Numbered from the stretch's first letter, positions 1 to 4,577 are shown. The stretch is DNA of 6,008 bases from Candidatus Pacearchaeota archaeon (GCA_016234025.1 JACQLL010000007.1:1-6008); one strand, 5' to 3'. The notes: generated by a model not told the origin, from the letters alone. Numbers and translations are program-made.

Positions 1-1
1 A

Positions 2-67
2 GAAAAAAATAAAATTAAGATTAAAGAATTTCCGGGATTTGTTTTTGTGTCTTTAAGAGAGGATTGA
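2..67 (+). CDS. possible C-terminal tail of an upstream gene (partial)
   Basis: One frame is open from the window edge to a TGA at 65-67 and encodes 21 residues, containing the stretch KEFPGFVFVSLRED. It ends 6 nt before the TATA box of the next gene, which is a natural place for an upstream gene to stop. The open stretch is too short to prove coding, and a second frame is open to about position 54, so this is only a suggestion. No function can be assigned. Confidence 0.22.
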   Translation, partial: EKNKIKIKEFPGFVFVSLRED

Positions 68-73
68 CAAACA

Positions 74-81
74 TTTATTAA
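74..81 (+). promoter_or_regulatory. archaeal TATA box for the cysteine-rich mini-protein
   Basis: TTTATTAA begins 29 nt before the ATG at 103, preceded by an A-rich stretch (gacaaaca) that could serve as BRE. This puts the expected transcription start at or next to the ATG, so the message should be leaderless; no Shine-Dalgarno sequence precedes the ATG. The same 29-nt spacing recurs at four other starts in the window. Confidence 0.6.
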
Positions 82-102
82 CTTGACGTTTCATTTTTCT
101 AT

Positions 103-471
103 ATGAACAAAAAAGCAGGACTATTTTTGAGCGCGGTTGTTTTGACCGTTGTCTTTGTTGCAGGATTTATAGTCGGCTTGAGGACTGATTTCAAGTTTCT
201 CGGACGTTCTATTCTTGAAGAGGAGAACGAAAAGCTGAATAATCAAATTGTAGAGTTACAGGATAAGATTGCGGAACTTCAATTAGAAGAAGGTACAGGC
301 GAAGAGATTTGTCTCTCTTCAGGTGGTTCTTGGAGACAATTCACGAATAGTTGCGTTGATTACTGTCCCCTGACGGAAAACGAAGAGGTAGTTTGTGCGC
401 AGGCGATAACAGAAGGATGCGACTGCGGGGAAGACATGTGTTGGAATGGGGAAGAGTGCGAAGCTGGTTAA
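103..471 (+). CDS. membrane-anchored cysteine-rich mini-protein
   Basis: This 122-residue protein has three parts. Residues about 6-26 form a hydrophobic membrane helix after a short basic N-terminus (MNKK), without a clear cleavage site, so it is probably a signal anchor. Residues about 36-63 are a charged, Leu/Ile-spaced segment predicted to be a coiled coil. Residues 67-122 form an acidic compact domain with eight cysteines (70, 84, 88, 98, 106, 108, 113, 119), including CDCG and CWNGEEC. Eight cysteines outside the membrane could form four disulfides or bind metal. Similar small Cys-rich tails occur in hypothetical proteins of DPANN archaea; I know no function. The thioredoxin-like protein at 1185-1565 is a plausible oxidant (inference). 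The stop overlaps the convergent gene's stop within TTAA at 468-471. The ATG is chosen for its 29-nt distance from the TATA box. Confidence 0.8.
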   Translation: MNKKAGLFLSAVVLTVVFVAGFIVGLRTDFKFLGRSILEEENEKLNNQIVELQDKIAELQLEEGTGEEICLSSGGSWRQFTNSCVDYCPLTENEEVVCAQAITEGCDCGEDMCWNGEECEAG

Positions 472-818
472 TATGTCAAAACATCGTCGACAGAAACGCC
501 AACTTTTTTGATTTCTCTTGCTAAAATTTCAGATAGTCTTTGTGTGTCTCTTTCTGTTATTCCCCAACCTCCTGTAAAAGATTTTAGCACAAGATTGTTG
601 CCTCCGTCAAGATAACAAGTTCCCCGCGAAACTATTTCTCCTTTTATTTTAAACCTGTTTACAAGGTGTTCTTCGCTTCCTCGTCCTAAATAAATAGCCA
701 ATACGTCCTCTGTCTTTCCAACTATGAATCTATGAACTTTATATTTAGGATTTTCCTCTGCATATTTTAGTCCTTCAGAGTAAACGTCGATTGCTCCTAT
801 AATGCATTCCGTTTCCAT
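468..818 (-). CDS. conserved-looking hypothetical cytosolic protein, 116 aa
   Basis: I do not recognise this family. The start is taken at the ATG at 818-816, although the frame stays open upstream to a TTG at 992. That ATG lies exactly 29 nt from a TATA 8-mer on the same strand, has GAGGAG just before it, and the upstream extension would run through perfect DNA palindromes. The 116-residue product has no signal peptide or membrane segment. It reads as a mixed alpha/beta domain: a helix near 13-22, strands near 27-34 (YKVHRFIV) and 39-44 (VLAIYL), a Gly-rich turn GGWGITERD at 83-91, and a C-terminal amphipathic helix 91-106 before a VSVDDVLTY end. Cysteines are at 5 and 68. It is convergent with the Cys-rich gene, the two stops sharing TTAA. 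A role cannot be inferred. Confidence 0.7.
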   Translation of the reverse strand: METECIIGAIDVYSEGLKYAEENPKYKVHRFIVGKTEDVLAIYLGRGSEEHLVNRFKIKGEIVSRGTCYLDGGNNLVLKSFTGGWGITERDTQRLSEILAREIKKVGVSVDDVLTY

Positions 819-839
819 GATCTCCTCGATGTTTGAAAG

Positions 840-847
840 TTTATAAA
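840..847 (-). promoter_or_regulatory. TATA box for the 116-aa gene
   Basis: On the minus strand TTTATAAA starts 29 nt before the ATG at 818, preceded by AAGCCTAAATA as a possible BRE region. The first hairpin element (856-894) begins 9 bp upstream of the TATA box, close enough to affect TBP/TFB binding or to bind a regulator. The octamer is palindromic, so strand is assigned from the gene it serves. Confidence 0.6.
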
Positions 848-855
848 TATTTAGG

Positions 856-894
856 CTTATAGTAAACCAACTTAATTCTTCGGTTGGTTTACTA
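856..894 (+). repeat. hairpin element copy A
   Basis: A perfect 12-bp inverted repeat, TAGTAAACCAAC at 860-871 and GTTGGTTTACTA at 883-894, encloses an 11-nt loop ending in TTCG. The left 28 nt (856-883) match copy B (978-1005) at 25 positions and the reverse complement of copy C (1047-1074) at 23 positions. It lies directly upstream of the TATA box of the 116-aa gene. It could be an operator, a structured RNA end or a remnant of a small mobile repeat. Confidence 0.75.
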
Positions 895-895
895 G

Positions 896-940
896 ACAGC
901 GGAGCAACAAAAGAGCCGAAAGACTTTGTTGGTCTGCTGT
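896..940. repeat. imperfect long inverted repeat between hairpin copies A and B
   Basis: ACAGC (896-900) pairs with GCTGT (936-940). GGA (901-903) pairs with TCT (933-935), including one G-T wobble. After a G-G mismatch (904/932), CAACAAA (905-911) pairs with TTTGTTG (925-931). This gives about 15 pairs around a 13-nt loop. The hairpin abuts copy A with one base between, so 860-940 is two adjacent cruciforms. It is not obviously related in sequence to copies A to C. Confidence 0.6.
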
Positions 941-977
941 AGTTTTTGCTGTTAAAGTGTGCTATTATAGCAACTGA

Positions 978-1027
978 CTTATAGTCAACCAACTAAGTTC
1001 TTCGGTTAGTTTCGGTTGGTTGACTAT
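978..1027 (+). repeat. hairpin element copy B
   Basis: A perfect 13-bp inverted repeat, ATAGTCAACCAAC at 981-993 with GTTGGTTGACTAT at 1015-1027. Relative to copy A it has a C-G pair where A has an A-T pair (986/1022 against 864/890), so both arms changed together. The loop is 10 nt longer because TTCGGTTAGT and TTCGGTTGGT stand in tandem at 1001-1020. An alternative inner stem, AACTAA (991-996) with TTAGTT (1006-1011), competes with the long stem. Confidence 0.75.
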
Positions 1028-1032
1028 TTAGG

Positions 1033-1074
1033 GGACCAATTTGCGACCGAGAAATTAAATTGGTTCACTATAAA
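1033..1074 (-). repeat. hairpin element copy C, inverted and diverged
   Basis: Read on the minus strand from 1074, the first 28 nt match copy A at 23 positions, including TATAGT, AACCAA, TTAATT and a closing CGG. The internal stem is ACCAATTT (1035-1042) with AAATTGGT (1057-1064), extended by a G-T wobble and a G-C pair. The outer part of the stem seen in A and B is lost. The inverted orientation relative to B makes B and C a head-to-head pair inside the 966-1101 repeat. Confidence 0.6.
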
Positions 1075-1155
1075 TAACTCCCCAAATTGTCAGTTGCTAT
1101 ACATAATAAAAACTCTGGTGAAGTGTTAAAAGTTCAGCAAGAATTAACAAAAACC

Positions 1156-1163
1156 TTTAAATA
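1156..1163 (+). promoter_or_regulatory. TATA box for the thioredoxin-like gene
   Basis: TTTAAATA starts 29 nt before the ATG at 1185, preceded by a BRE-like acaaaaacc. No Shine-Dalgarno sequence stands before the ATG, consistent with a leaderless message. The interval between the repeat region and this box (1102-1155) shows nothing else. Confidence 0.65.
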
Positions 1164-1184
1164 ATTCGCTTTCTGTTTTAATTG

Positions 1185-1565
1185 ATGGCTTCGAAAAGTG
1201 TTGTTGTGATTTCCGTCGTGGTTCTTGTTGTCATTGTCTTGGTTGTTTTCAGGATGACGAACAACGCTTCTGCCGAGACGGGTAAATACAACGAGTTTGC
1301 GCAATGTTTGACGGACAACGGCGTGAGAATGTACGGAGCGTGGTGGTGCCCGCATTGTCAAAACCAGAAGAAGATGTTCGGCGACAGCTGGGCTAACATA
1401 AATTACGTCGAATGTTCGCTGCCAAACAAGGCGCAGACGCAGGAATGCACGGACTTAGGAATTGCCTCGTATCCAACTTGGGAGTTCGGCGGCGGAAAAC
1501 GCTCGCAGGGAGAGCTAAGTTTCAGCGCCTTAAGTTCAGAGACAGGCTGTGTGTTGCCTGAATAG
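1185..1565 (+). CDS. membrane-anchored thioredoxin-fold protein, VKOR-partner type
   Basis: This 126-residue protein has an N-terminal membrane helix (about residues 5-22) and a single thioredoxin-like domain outside the membrane. Visible marks are a conserved Cys at 41, the active site WWCPHC at 53-58, a YVEC strand at 74-77, and the cis-proline loop YPTW at 96-99, with further Cys at 88 and 122. This pattern (FxxC...GAWWCPHCQxQKxxFG...YPTWEF) is known from the thioredoxin-like domain fused to, or encoded with, bacterial vitamin K epoxide reductase homologues. That domain carries electrons from substrate cysteines to VKOR during disulfide formation in the exported space. Here the domain stands alone and no VKOR gene is in the window. 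The ATG at 1185 is preferred over the preceding TTG (1182) because it fits the promoter spacing. It lies upstream of exported proteins that contain Cys pairs, which are plausible substrates. Confidence 0.88.
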   Translation: MASKSVVVISVVVLVVIVLVVFRMTNNASAETGKYNEFAQCLTDNGVRMYGAWWCPHCQNQKKMFGDSWANINYVECSLPNKAQTQECTDLGIASYPTWEFGGGKRSQGELSFSALSSETGCVLPE

Positions 1566-1585
1566 TATAAGAGTGTGTAACAATA

Positions 1586-1593
1586 TTTAAATA
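1586..1593 (+). promoter_or_regulatory. TATA box for the surface-protein transcript
   Basis: TTTAAATA starts 29 nt before an ATG at 1615 and 82 nt before the ATG of the surface protein at 1668. Transcription would therefore begin near 1615 and leave a leader of about 53 nt containing the Shine-Dalgarno site. A second AT-rich stretch, TTATAATA at 1603-1610, could be an alternative box starting near 1633. Confidence 0.6.
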
Positions 1594-1614
1594 ACGAATG
1601 TGTTATAATAAACA

Positions 1615-1671
1615 ATGTTCAAACTTCCGGGAAAGAATTCTCAAACAAAAATGAAAGGAGGTACAAAATGA
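1615..1671 (+). CDS. possible 18-aa leader peptide ORF
   Basis: An ATG placed exactly at the predicted leaderless start opens an 18-codon frame, MFKLPGKNSQTKMKGGTK. Its TGA (1669-1671) overlaps the ATG of the surface-protein gene (1668-1670) as ATGA. It is in a different frame from that gene, and its last codons cover the downstream Shine-Dalgarno site, the usual arrangement for translational coupling. It could be a real leader peptide or only a chance reading of a 5' leader; there is no protein-level evidence. Confidence 0.35.
   Translation: MFKLPGKNSQTKMKGGTK
1657..1662 (+). promoter_or_regulatory. strong ribosome binding site for the first surface protein
   Basis: GGAGGT ends 5 nt before the ATG at 1668, within the context aaaggaggt. 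It is the strongest Shine-Dalgarno match at a transcript's first main gene in this window, where the other first genes have none, suggesting high translation of this protein. It fixes the start at 1668. Confidence 0.75.
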
Positions 1672-2243
1672 AAAAGTTACTAAAAAAGAAAGTTAGTATT
1701 TTTGGCAAAGAGGTTTCGCTGATGTTGTTGCTTGTCGTCGGTTTTGCGGCGCTCGGAACAGCGGCTTTGGTGCCTTACCTGTCTAACTCTATCCTTGGGA
1801 CAATCGTAGTTGACAGCCCGCTTTCGTTGGTACTCAACCCGCTCACAAGCGAAGGAATTGTTATCGACCAAAACCAAAAAGCTTACACTGTTAACGTTGT
1901 CGGCGGAGAAAGTTTTATCGTAGGAACAACTCTCGAAGTTCTTTCGGCAGAACCAATAACAGGACACTTGATTGAGATGCGAGTCGATGATTTCGACGGC
2001 GAGGGCTTTATCGTTGATTACACAGATAACTTAGGAACAAACCTTTTAGATATTGAAGCTTGCGCTCCTGATATCCCTGATGGAAACGCTTACTACTACA
2101 TTGCAGAACCAGCAGAACTTCCTGCAGAAACAATTATTGAAGGAGAGACAACAATTGAGACAGCGCTTAACATCCAGCCAAATACATACGAAGCTGAAAC
2201 AAGAGTAATCTTAGGAAGCGAAAGAGCTTGCACGGCTGAATAA
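1668..2243 (+). CDS. secreted structural/surface protein, subunit 1
   Basis: This 191-residue protein has a basic N-terminus (MKKLLKKK, with FGKEV following), a hydrophobic stretch at about 17-35 and a likely cleavage near GTAA. The following segment ALVPYLSNSILGT (33-45), with VVDSP after it, resembles the same region of the next gene (ASLVPFISNSVTGT). The rest is acidic and rich in Thr, Ile, Val and Glu in short alternating stretches, as in beta-sandwich surface proteins. Two cysteines (132 and 188) could form a disulfide. There is no C-terminal anchor. The layout, a hydrophobic leader directly followed by a conserved strand, recalls TasA/camelysin-like subunits and the archaeal bundling pilin AbpA, whose N-terminal strand joins the neighbouring subunit; this assignment is inference. 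A strong ribosome site and a downstream T-rich terminator fit an abundant protein. Confidence 0.8.
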   Translation: MKKLLKKKVSIFGKEVSLMLLLVVGFAALGTAALVPYLSNSILGTIVVDSPLSLVLNPLTSEGIVIDQNQKAYTVNVVGGESFIVGTTLEVLSAEPITGHLIEMRVDDFDGEGFIVDYTDNLGTNLLDIEACAPDIPDGNAYYYIAEPAELPAETIIEGETTIETALNIQPNTYEAETRVILGSERACTAE

Positions 2244-2248
2244 AAAAA

Positions 2249-2278
2249 TTTATTTTTATTTTTTCCTCTTTATTTTTT
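2249..2278 (+). terminator. T-rich archaeal-type terminator after subunit 1
   Basis: Several T runs follow within 6 nt of the TAA at 2241-2243: five Ts at 2253-2257, six at 2259-2264 and six at 2273-2278. Oligo-T tracts are the known archaeal termination signal. A small hairpin, CCTCT (2265-2269) with AGAGG (2279-2283), overlaps the end. Termination may be partial, so that the next genes are expressed by readthrough at a lower level. TTTATTTT at 2269-2276 could alternatively be a weak TATA box for the gene at 2303. Confidence 0.55.
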
Positions 2279-2302
2279 AGAGGAGTGAAGTGAAGGAGAA
2301 AA

Positions 2303-2896
2303 GTGAATAAGAAAATAATAACACTCGGAATTGCATTAGTTTTTTTAGTCGGGGCTGTCTCGGCTTCTTTGGTTCCGTTCATTTCTAATTCTGTTACAGG
2401 CACGGGAGAAATAAAAAGTCCTGTCTTTTACCTCGACGGCTCGGTCATACCAATCGGTCAGTACGGAAATGTTGTTTACAGGAATCTCTCTGTGAACGCA
2501 ATACCTCAAGAAGAAAACGAGACGTTTTTATTCGACGGGAATCGTCTCTTGTTTATTTCCTCGCCTTTAGGAATCGAGGACTTTTACGAAGCGAAGTTTA
2601 CAATCACCTTCTGGGCGAAGACAAACCATCCGACGAACCTTCTTATGATTGAGGTAAAGAGAGTTGTTCCACGAGGAAGTGAAAATATGATTTGCAAAAC
2701 CGACGACGCTTTAATTTATTCGACTGAATACAAGAGATACATTGTTTCGTGTTCTTCAAATGGAGAGATACAATTTGACGACGACGACGCTTTCGCAATC
2801 GAATTTACTGGCGCCGGAGGTTCTTCGGAGTACTGGATAAACACAGGCAAGGAATACGACGGAGAATATTCAAGAATGGAGGTAACTCCAGGATGA
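2303..2896 (+). CDS. secreted surface protein, subunit 2, paralogue of subunit 1
   Basis: This 197-residue exported protein has a signal peptide (MNKK, hydrophobic residues 5-20, AVSA cleavage near 18-21). It then has SLVPFISNSVTGT (22-34), homologous in pattern to the same place in the preceding protein, and SPVFYLDG at 39-46. The mature part looks beta-rich, with aromatic strands (AKFTITFWAK at 97-106), a DDDD run at 159-162, two cysteines (131 and 150) and sequons at N61 and N72. It has no anchor. The start is GTG at 2303 with GGAG at 2295-2298; the GTG at 2285 in the same frame is followed by a stop. It overlaps the next gene by ATGA. A role as a minor or cap subunit partnering the downstream proteins is inference from the shared motif and coupling. 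Confidence 0.8.
   Translation: MNKKIITLGIALVFLVGAVSASLVPFISNSVTGTGEIKSPVFYLDGSVIPIGQYGNVVYRNLSVNAIPQEENETFLFDGNRLLFISSPLGIEDFYEAKFTITFWAKTNHPTNLLMIEVKRVVPRGSENMICKTDDALIYSTEYKRYIVSCSSNGEIQFDDDDAFAIEFTGAGGSSEYWINTGKEYDGEYSRMEVTPG
2878..2889 (+). promoter_or_regulatory. ribosome binding site inside a GNRA mini-hairpin
   Basis: GGAGGT (2878-2883) ends 9 nt before the ATG at 2893 and fixes that start. GGAG pairs with CTCC (2886-2889) around GTAA, a GNRA-type tetraloop, so the site may be masked until ribosomes finishing the upstream gene open it. With only four pairs, and within codons for VTP, the hairpin may be accidental. Confidence 0.45.
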
Positions 2897-3783
2897 AGTT
2901 TAAAATTTTATTATTTCTGTTTATAATTTTGTTAGCTACTCAAGTAATACCTGCACAGGAATCAACAGCGACGATAACTAATTTCGAAATCGTGCAAAAC
3001 ATTTCTGATTTCATCGCAGGCGACTCGACGACTTCTGTTTTCAAGTTTGACTATCCCGGCGACTTGGAGAACGACTATAACGACGCGCCTCTCGTCGTCA
3101 AAATAAATATCAGCTCTCTGAATCATCATTTCCCTGTTGCAAAGGGCGACTTTGAAATAGAAATGTCTGCGCAGAAATACTGGCTTTTTGATTTGCTGCC
3201 GGTTGGCGAGCCGATTCCGATGCGATGCAAGGAGAATCCTCCGATAGAGTTCAAGCCGAGGGAGAGACCAGGAATTCAGTTTGTTATCGACGAAGTCCCC
3301 GACGGAGTTTTCTATTGTTACAACGCAAACTATTACATGCTTGATTTAGATTCTCAGACAAAAATCACGATGACGGTATCTTCTCACCCTGCGATTTATC
3401 CGGGCGACTACGAAGTTGTTTTGACTCTTTACGAGATGGAGCCGGACTTTGAAGGACCTGAAATAATTTTGGCGGAGCCACTCGGCGATATTGTTATCGG
3501 CGGGGAAAACGAGATAATCCCTGTTAAGTTAGATATATCGGACCTTTACAATTTGAACGACGACTCGGTAAAATACAAGATAGTCGACTTGGGAATTCCG
3601 TCGGAAGGCGGAGGAATTAATCAGACATACTATGATAGTGGCTGGATTAATTTAGAGTTAAACGAGACATCCGGACTTTACGAAGATGAGTTTAACGTGA
3701 CGGAAAATGGATTAAATCAAAGCGGCTCTTATTGGCTTTATGCGAAAGCCGAGGACGTTCTTGGCAATGAAGGAGAGTTATAA
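2893..3783 (+). CDS. exported protein with a C-terminal Ig-like domain
   Basis: This 296-residue protein starts with a signal peptide (MKFK, hydrophobic 5-18, cleavage near IPAQ at 19-22). Residues about 25-185 form a domain I do not recognise, beta-rich with cysteines at 112 and 142. Residues about 188-293 read as an Ig-like domain: EIILAEPLGDIVIGG at 190-204, a DSGW strand at 248-251, and the closing pattern GSYWLYAKAEDVLGN at 278-292, typical of bacterial Ig-like folds. Six N-glycosylation sequons are visible (N36, N72, N243, N257, N268, N275), four of them in the Ig-like part, which suits an archaeal glycoprotein. The sequence ends just after the last strand with no anchor. Its start overlaps the upstream stop (ATGA) and its stop overlaps the next start (TAATG), so it is translated with its neighbours and is probably part of the same surface complex. 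Confidence 0.78.
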   Translation: MKFKILLFLFIILLATQVIPAQESTATITNFEIVQNISDFIAGDSTTSVFKFDYPGDLENDYNDAPLVVKINISSLNHHFPVAKGDFEIEMSAQKYWLFDLLPVGEPIPMRCKENPPIEFKPRERPGIQFVIDEVPDGVFYCYNANYYMLDLDSQTKITMTVSSHPAIYPGDYEVVLTLYEMEPDFEGPEIILAEPLGDIVIGGENEIIPVKLDISDLYNLNDDSVKYKIVDLGIPSEGGGINQTYYDSGWINLELNETSGLYEDEFNVTENGLNQSGSYWLYAKAEDVLGNEGEL

Positions 3784-4475
3784 TGAAATTGACTATAACT
3801 TTCTTGGCTATTTTTTTTCTGATTAGTTTTGTTCAGGCGCAGGAAACAATTTGCGTTGACTTTGACGCGCCGAGCGCGCCTTCAAATATTCACGGTTCGG
3901 GCGAGGCAAATAATTTTCTTCTGCAATGGGACGCGGCCGTCGACGTTCCCGAATGCAGCGGGATTGATTACTATGAAATTCATAGAGACGGAGAGTTAAT
4001 TGGTTCTTCAGAAGAAATTTCTTTCTTGGACGATAGCGTTGGAGTTGGAGAACACGAGTACGCTGTAAAGGCGATTGACAAAGTTGGCTTTGAAGCAGTT
4101 GCAGAAGTCATATTAAACGTCGGGCATCCTATAACTCAACCAACTTCGCCTGCGACAGGAGGAGGCGGTTCAGGCGGCGGAGGCGGCGGAGGAGGTTCTG
4201 TCGGCTCTGTGATTTCAACGGAAAATACAGACGAAGATAATTCAAATCAAGGTAGCTCAAATTCAGAAAGTGGAGATATTGGCTTAGCAATAGAAGAAGA
4301 AGTTAATTCTTCCGGGCAAGAGGGTGGCTTTTTATCGAGGATAACCGGTGCTGTGACAGGAGCGCTGCAGGGACAGACAGGACAGGCAATCGTTGTCGGT
4401 TTTATCGTCGTGGTCTTTGCCGCTTCTATTTTCGTAAGAGTCAAGAGAAGAAGGATGAAGAACCAAAATCTTTAA
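3783..4475 (+). CDS. membrane-anchored fibronectin type III surface protein
   Basis: This 230-residue protein runs in order: signal peptide (1-20, cleaved near VQAQ); one fibronectin type III-like domain (about 28-113) marked by DAPSAPSN, LLQWDAA, YYEIHRDG and HEYAVKAIDKVG; a low-complexity stalk with a nearly pure glycine run (126-138) and an acidic Ser/Asn/Glu stretch (144-180); an ITGAVTGAL segment (187-195); a membrane helix (about 202-219); and a basic tail RVKRRRMK that should stay in the cytosol. The Fn3 head is thus displayed on a flexible linker. Cysteines 24 and 58 may bridge. GGAG at 3772-3775 lies 7 nt before the ATG, which shares one base with the previous stop. As the only anchored member of the coupled cluster it may tether the two preceding exported proteins (inference). 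Its stop codon lies inside the TATA box of the tRNA gene. Confidence 0.85.
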   Translation: MKLTITFLAIFFLISFVQAQETICVDFDAPSAPSNIHGSGEANNFLLQWDAAVDVPECSGIDYYEIHRDGELIGSSEEISFLDDSVGVGEHEYAVKAIDKVGFEAVAEVILNVGHPITQPTSPATGGGGSGGGGGGGGSVGSVISTENTDEDNSNQGSSNSESGDIGLAIEEEVNSSGQEGGFLSRITGAVTGALQGQTGQAIVVGFIVVVFAASIFVRVKRRRMKNQNL

Positions 4476-4478
4476 AAA
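4471..4478 (+). promoter_or_regulatory. TATA box for tRNA-Leu
   Basis: TTTAAAAA begins 30 nt before the first base of the tRNA and follows an A-rich accaaaatc, a good TATA plus BRE arrangement for archaeal tRNA genes. It overlaps the stop codon (4473-4475) of the Fn3 gene, so the two genes are packed with no spacer. Confidence 0.6.
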
Positions 4479-4538
4479 TTATCTTTATTCTAATGAGTAT
4501 GCGGGAGTTCCGGAGTGGTCAAACGGGCAGGACTTAAG

Positions 4539-4576
4539 AAGTCGTTCGTTCGATAGAACGAAATAAGTCAGGAGAA
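4539..4576 (+). other. tRNA intron after position 37
   Basis: The position is the canonical archaeal one, one base 3' of the anticodon, and is set by requiring CTTAAGA as the 7-nt loop. The intron contains a 7-bp hairpin (TTCGTTC 4545-4551, GATA loop, GAACGAA 4556-4562). CTTA (4533-4536) can pair with TAAG (4564-4567), followed on the 5' side by a 3-nt bulge AG/A at the 5' splice site. On the 3' side 10 nt, not 3, separate this helix from the anticodon stem. It is therefore a relaxed rather than textbook bulge-helix-bulge. The exact boundaries could shift by one or two bases. Confidence 0.7.
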
Positions 4577-4577
4577 A

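Larger units (their letters stand above)
966..1101. repeat. 13-bp inverted repeat enclosing hairpin copies B and C
   Basis: TATAGCAACTGAC at 966-978 is the exact reverse complement of GTCAGTTGCTATA at 1089-1101. Copies B and C lie between the arms. A second enclosed pairing, ATTT-a-GGGG at 1026-1034 with CCCCAAAT at 1080-1087 (one bulged A), partly competes with the ends of B and C. The 136-bp unit can therefore fold as a closed stem carrying two side hairpins, as expected of a structured RNA, a miniature mobile element with terminal repeats or a recombination/replication site. I see no target-site duplication. No ORF of note lies inside. Confidence 0.6.

Noticed and set aside
819..992. N-terminal extension of the 116-aa gene to a TTG at 992
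   Set aside because: The extension would run through the TATA box and two perfect palindromes; the ATG at 818 has the right promoter spacing and a GAGGAG before it.
856..1027. Repeats A and B as a small CRISPR array
   Set aside because: Only two direct copies 122 bp apart, with a long hairpin in between and a third copy inverted; spacing and palindromic structure do not fit CRISPR repeats, and no cas gene is present.
1134..1361. 75-aa minus-strand frame over the thioredoxin-like gene start
   Set aside because: It covers the promoter and signal anchor of a well-supported gene and has low-complexity Asn/His content with no family likeness.
4157..4200. GGN-rich tract as a separate repeat array
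   Set aside because: It simply encodes the poly-glycine stalk of the Fn3 protein and is explained by that.
4539..4576. Group I intron in tRNA-Leu(UAA), as in cyanobacteria
   Set aside because: At 38 nt it is far too short for a self-splicing core, and the insertion is after position 37 as in archaeal protein-spliced introns.
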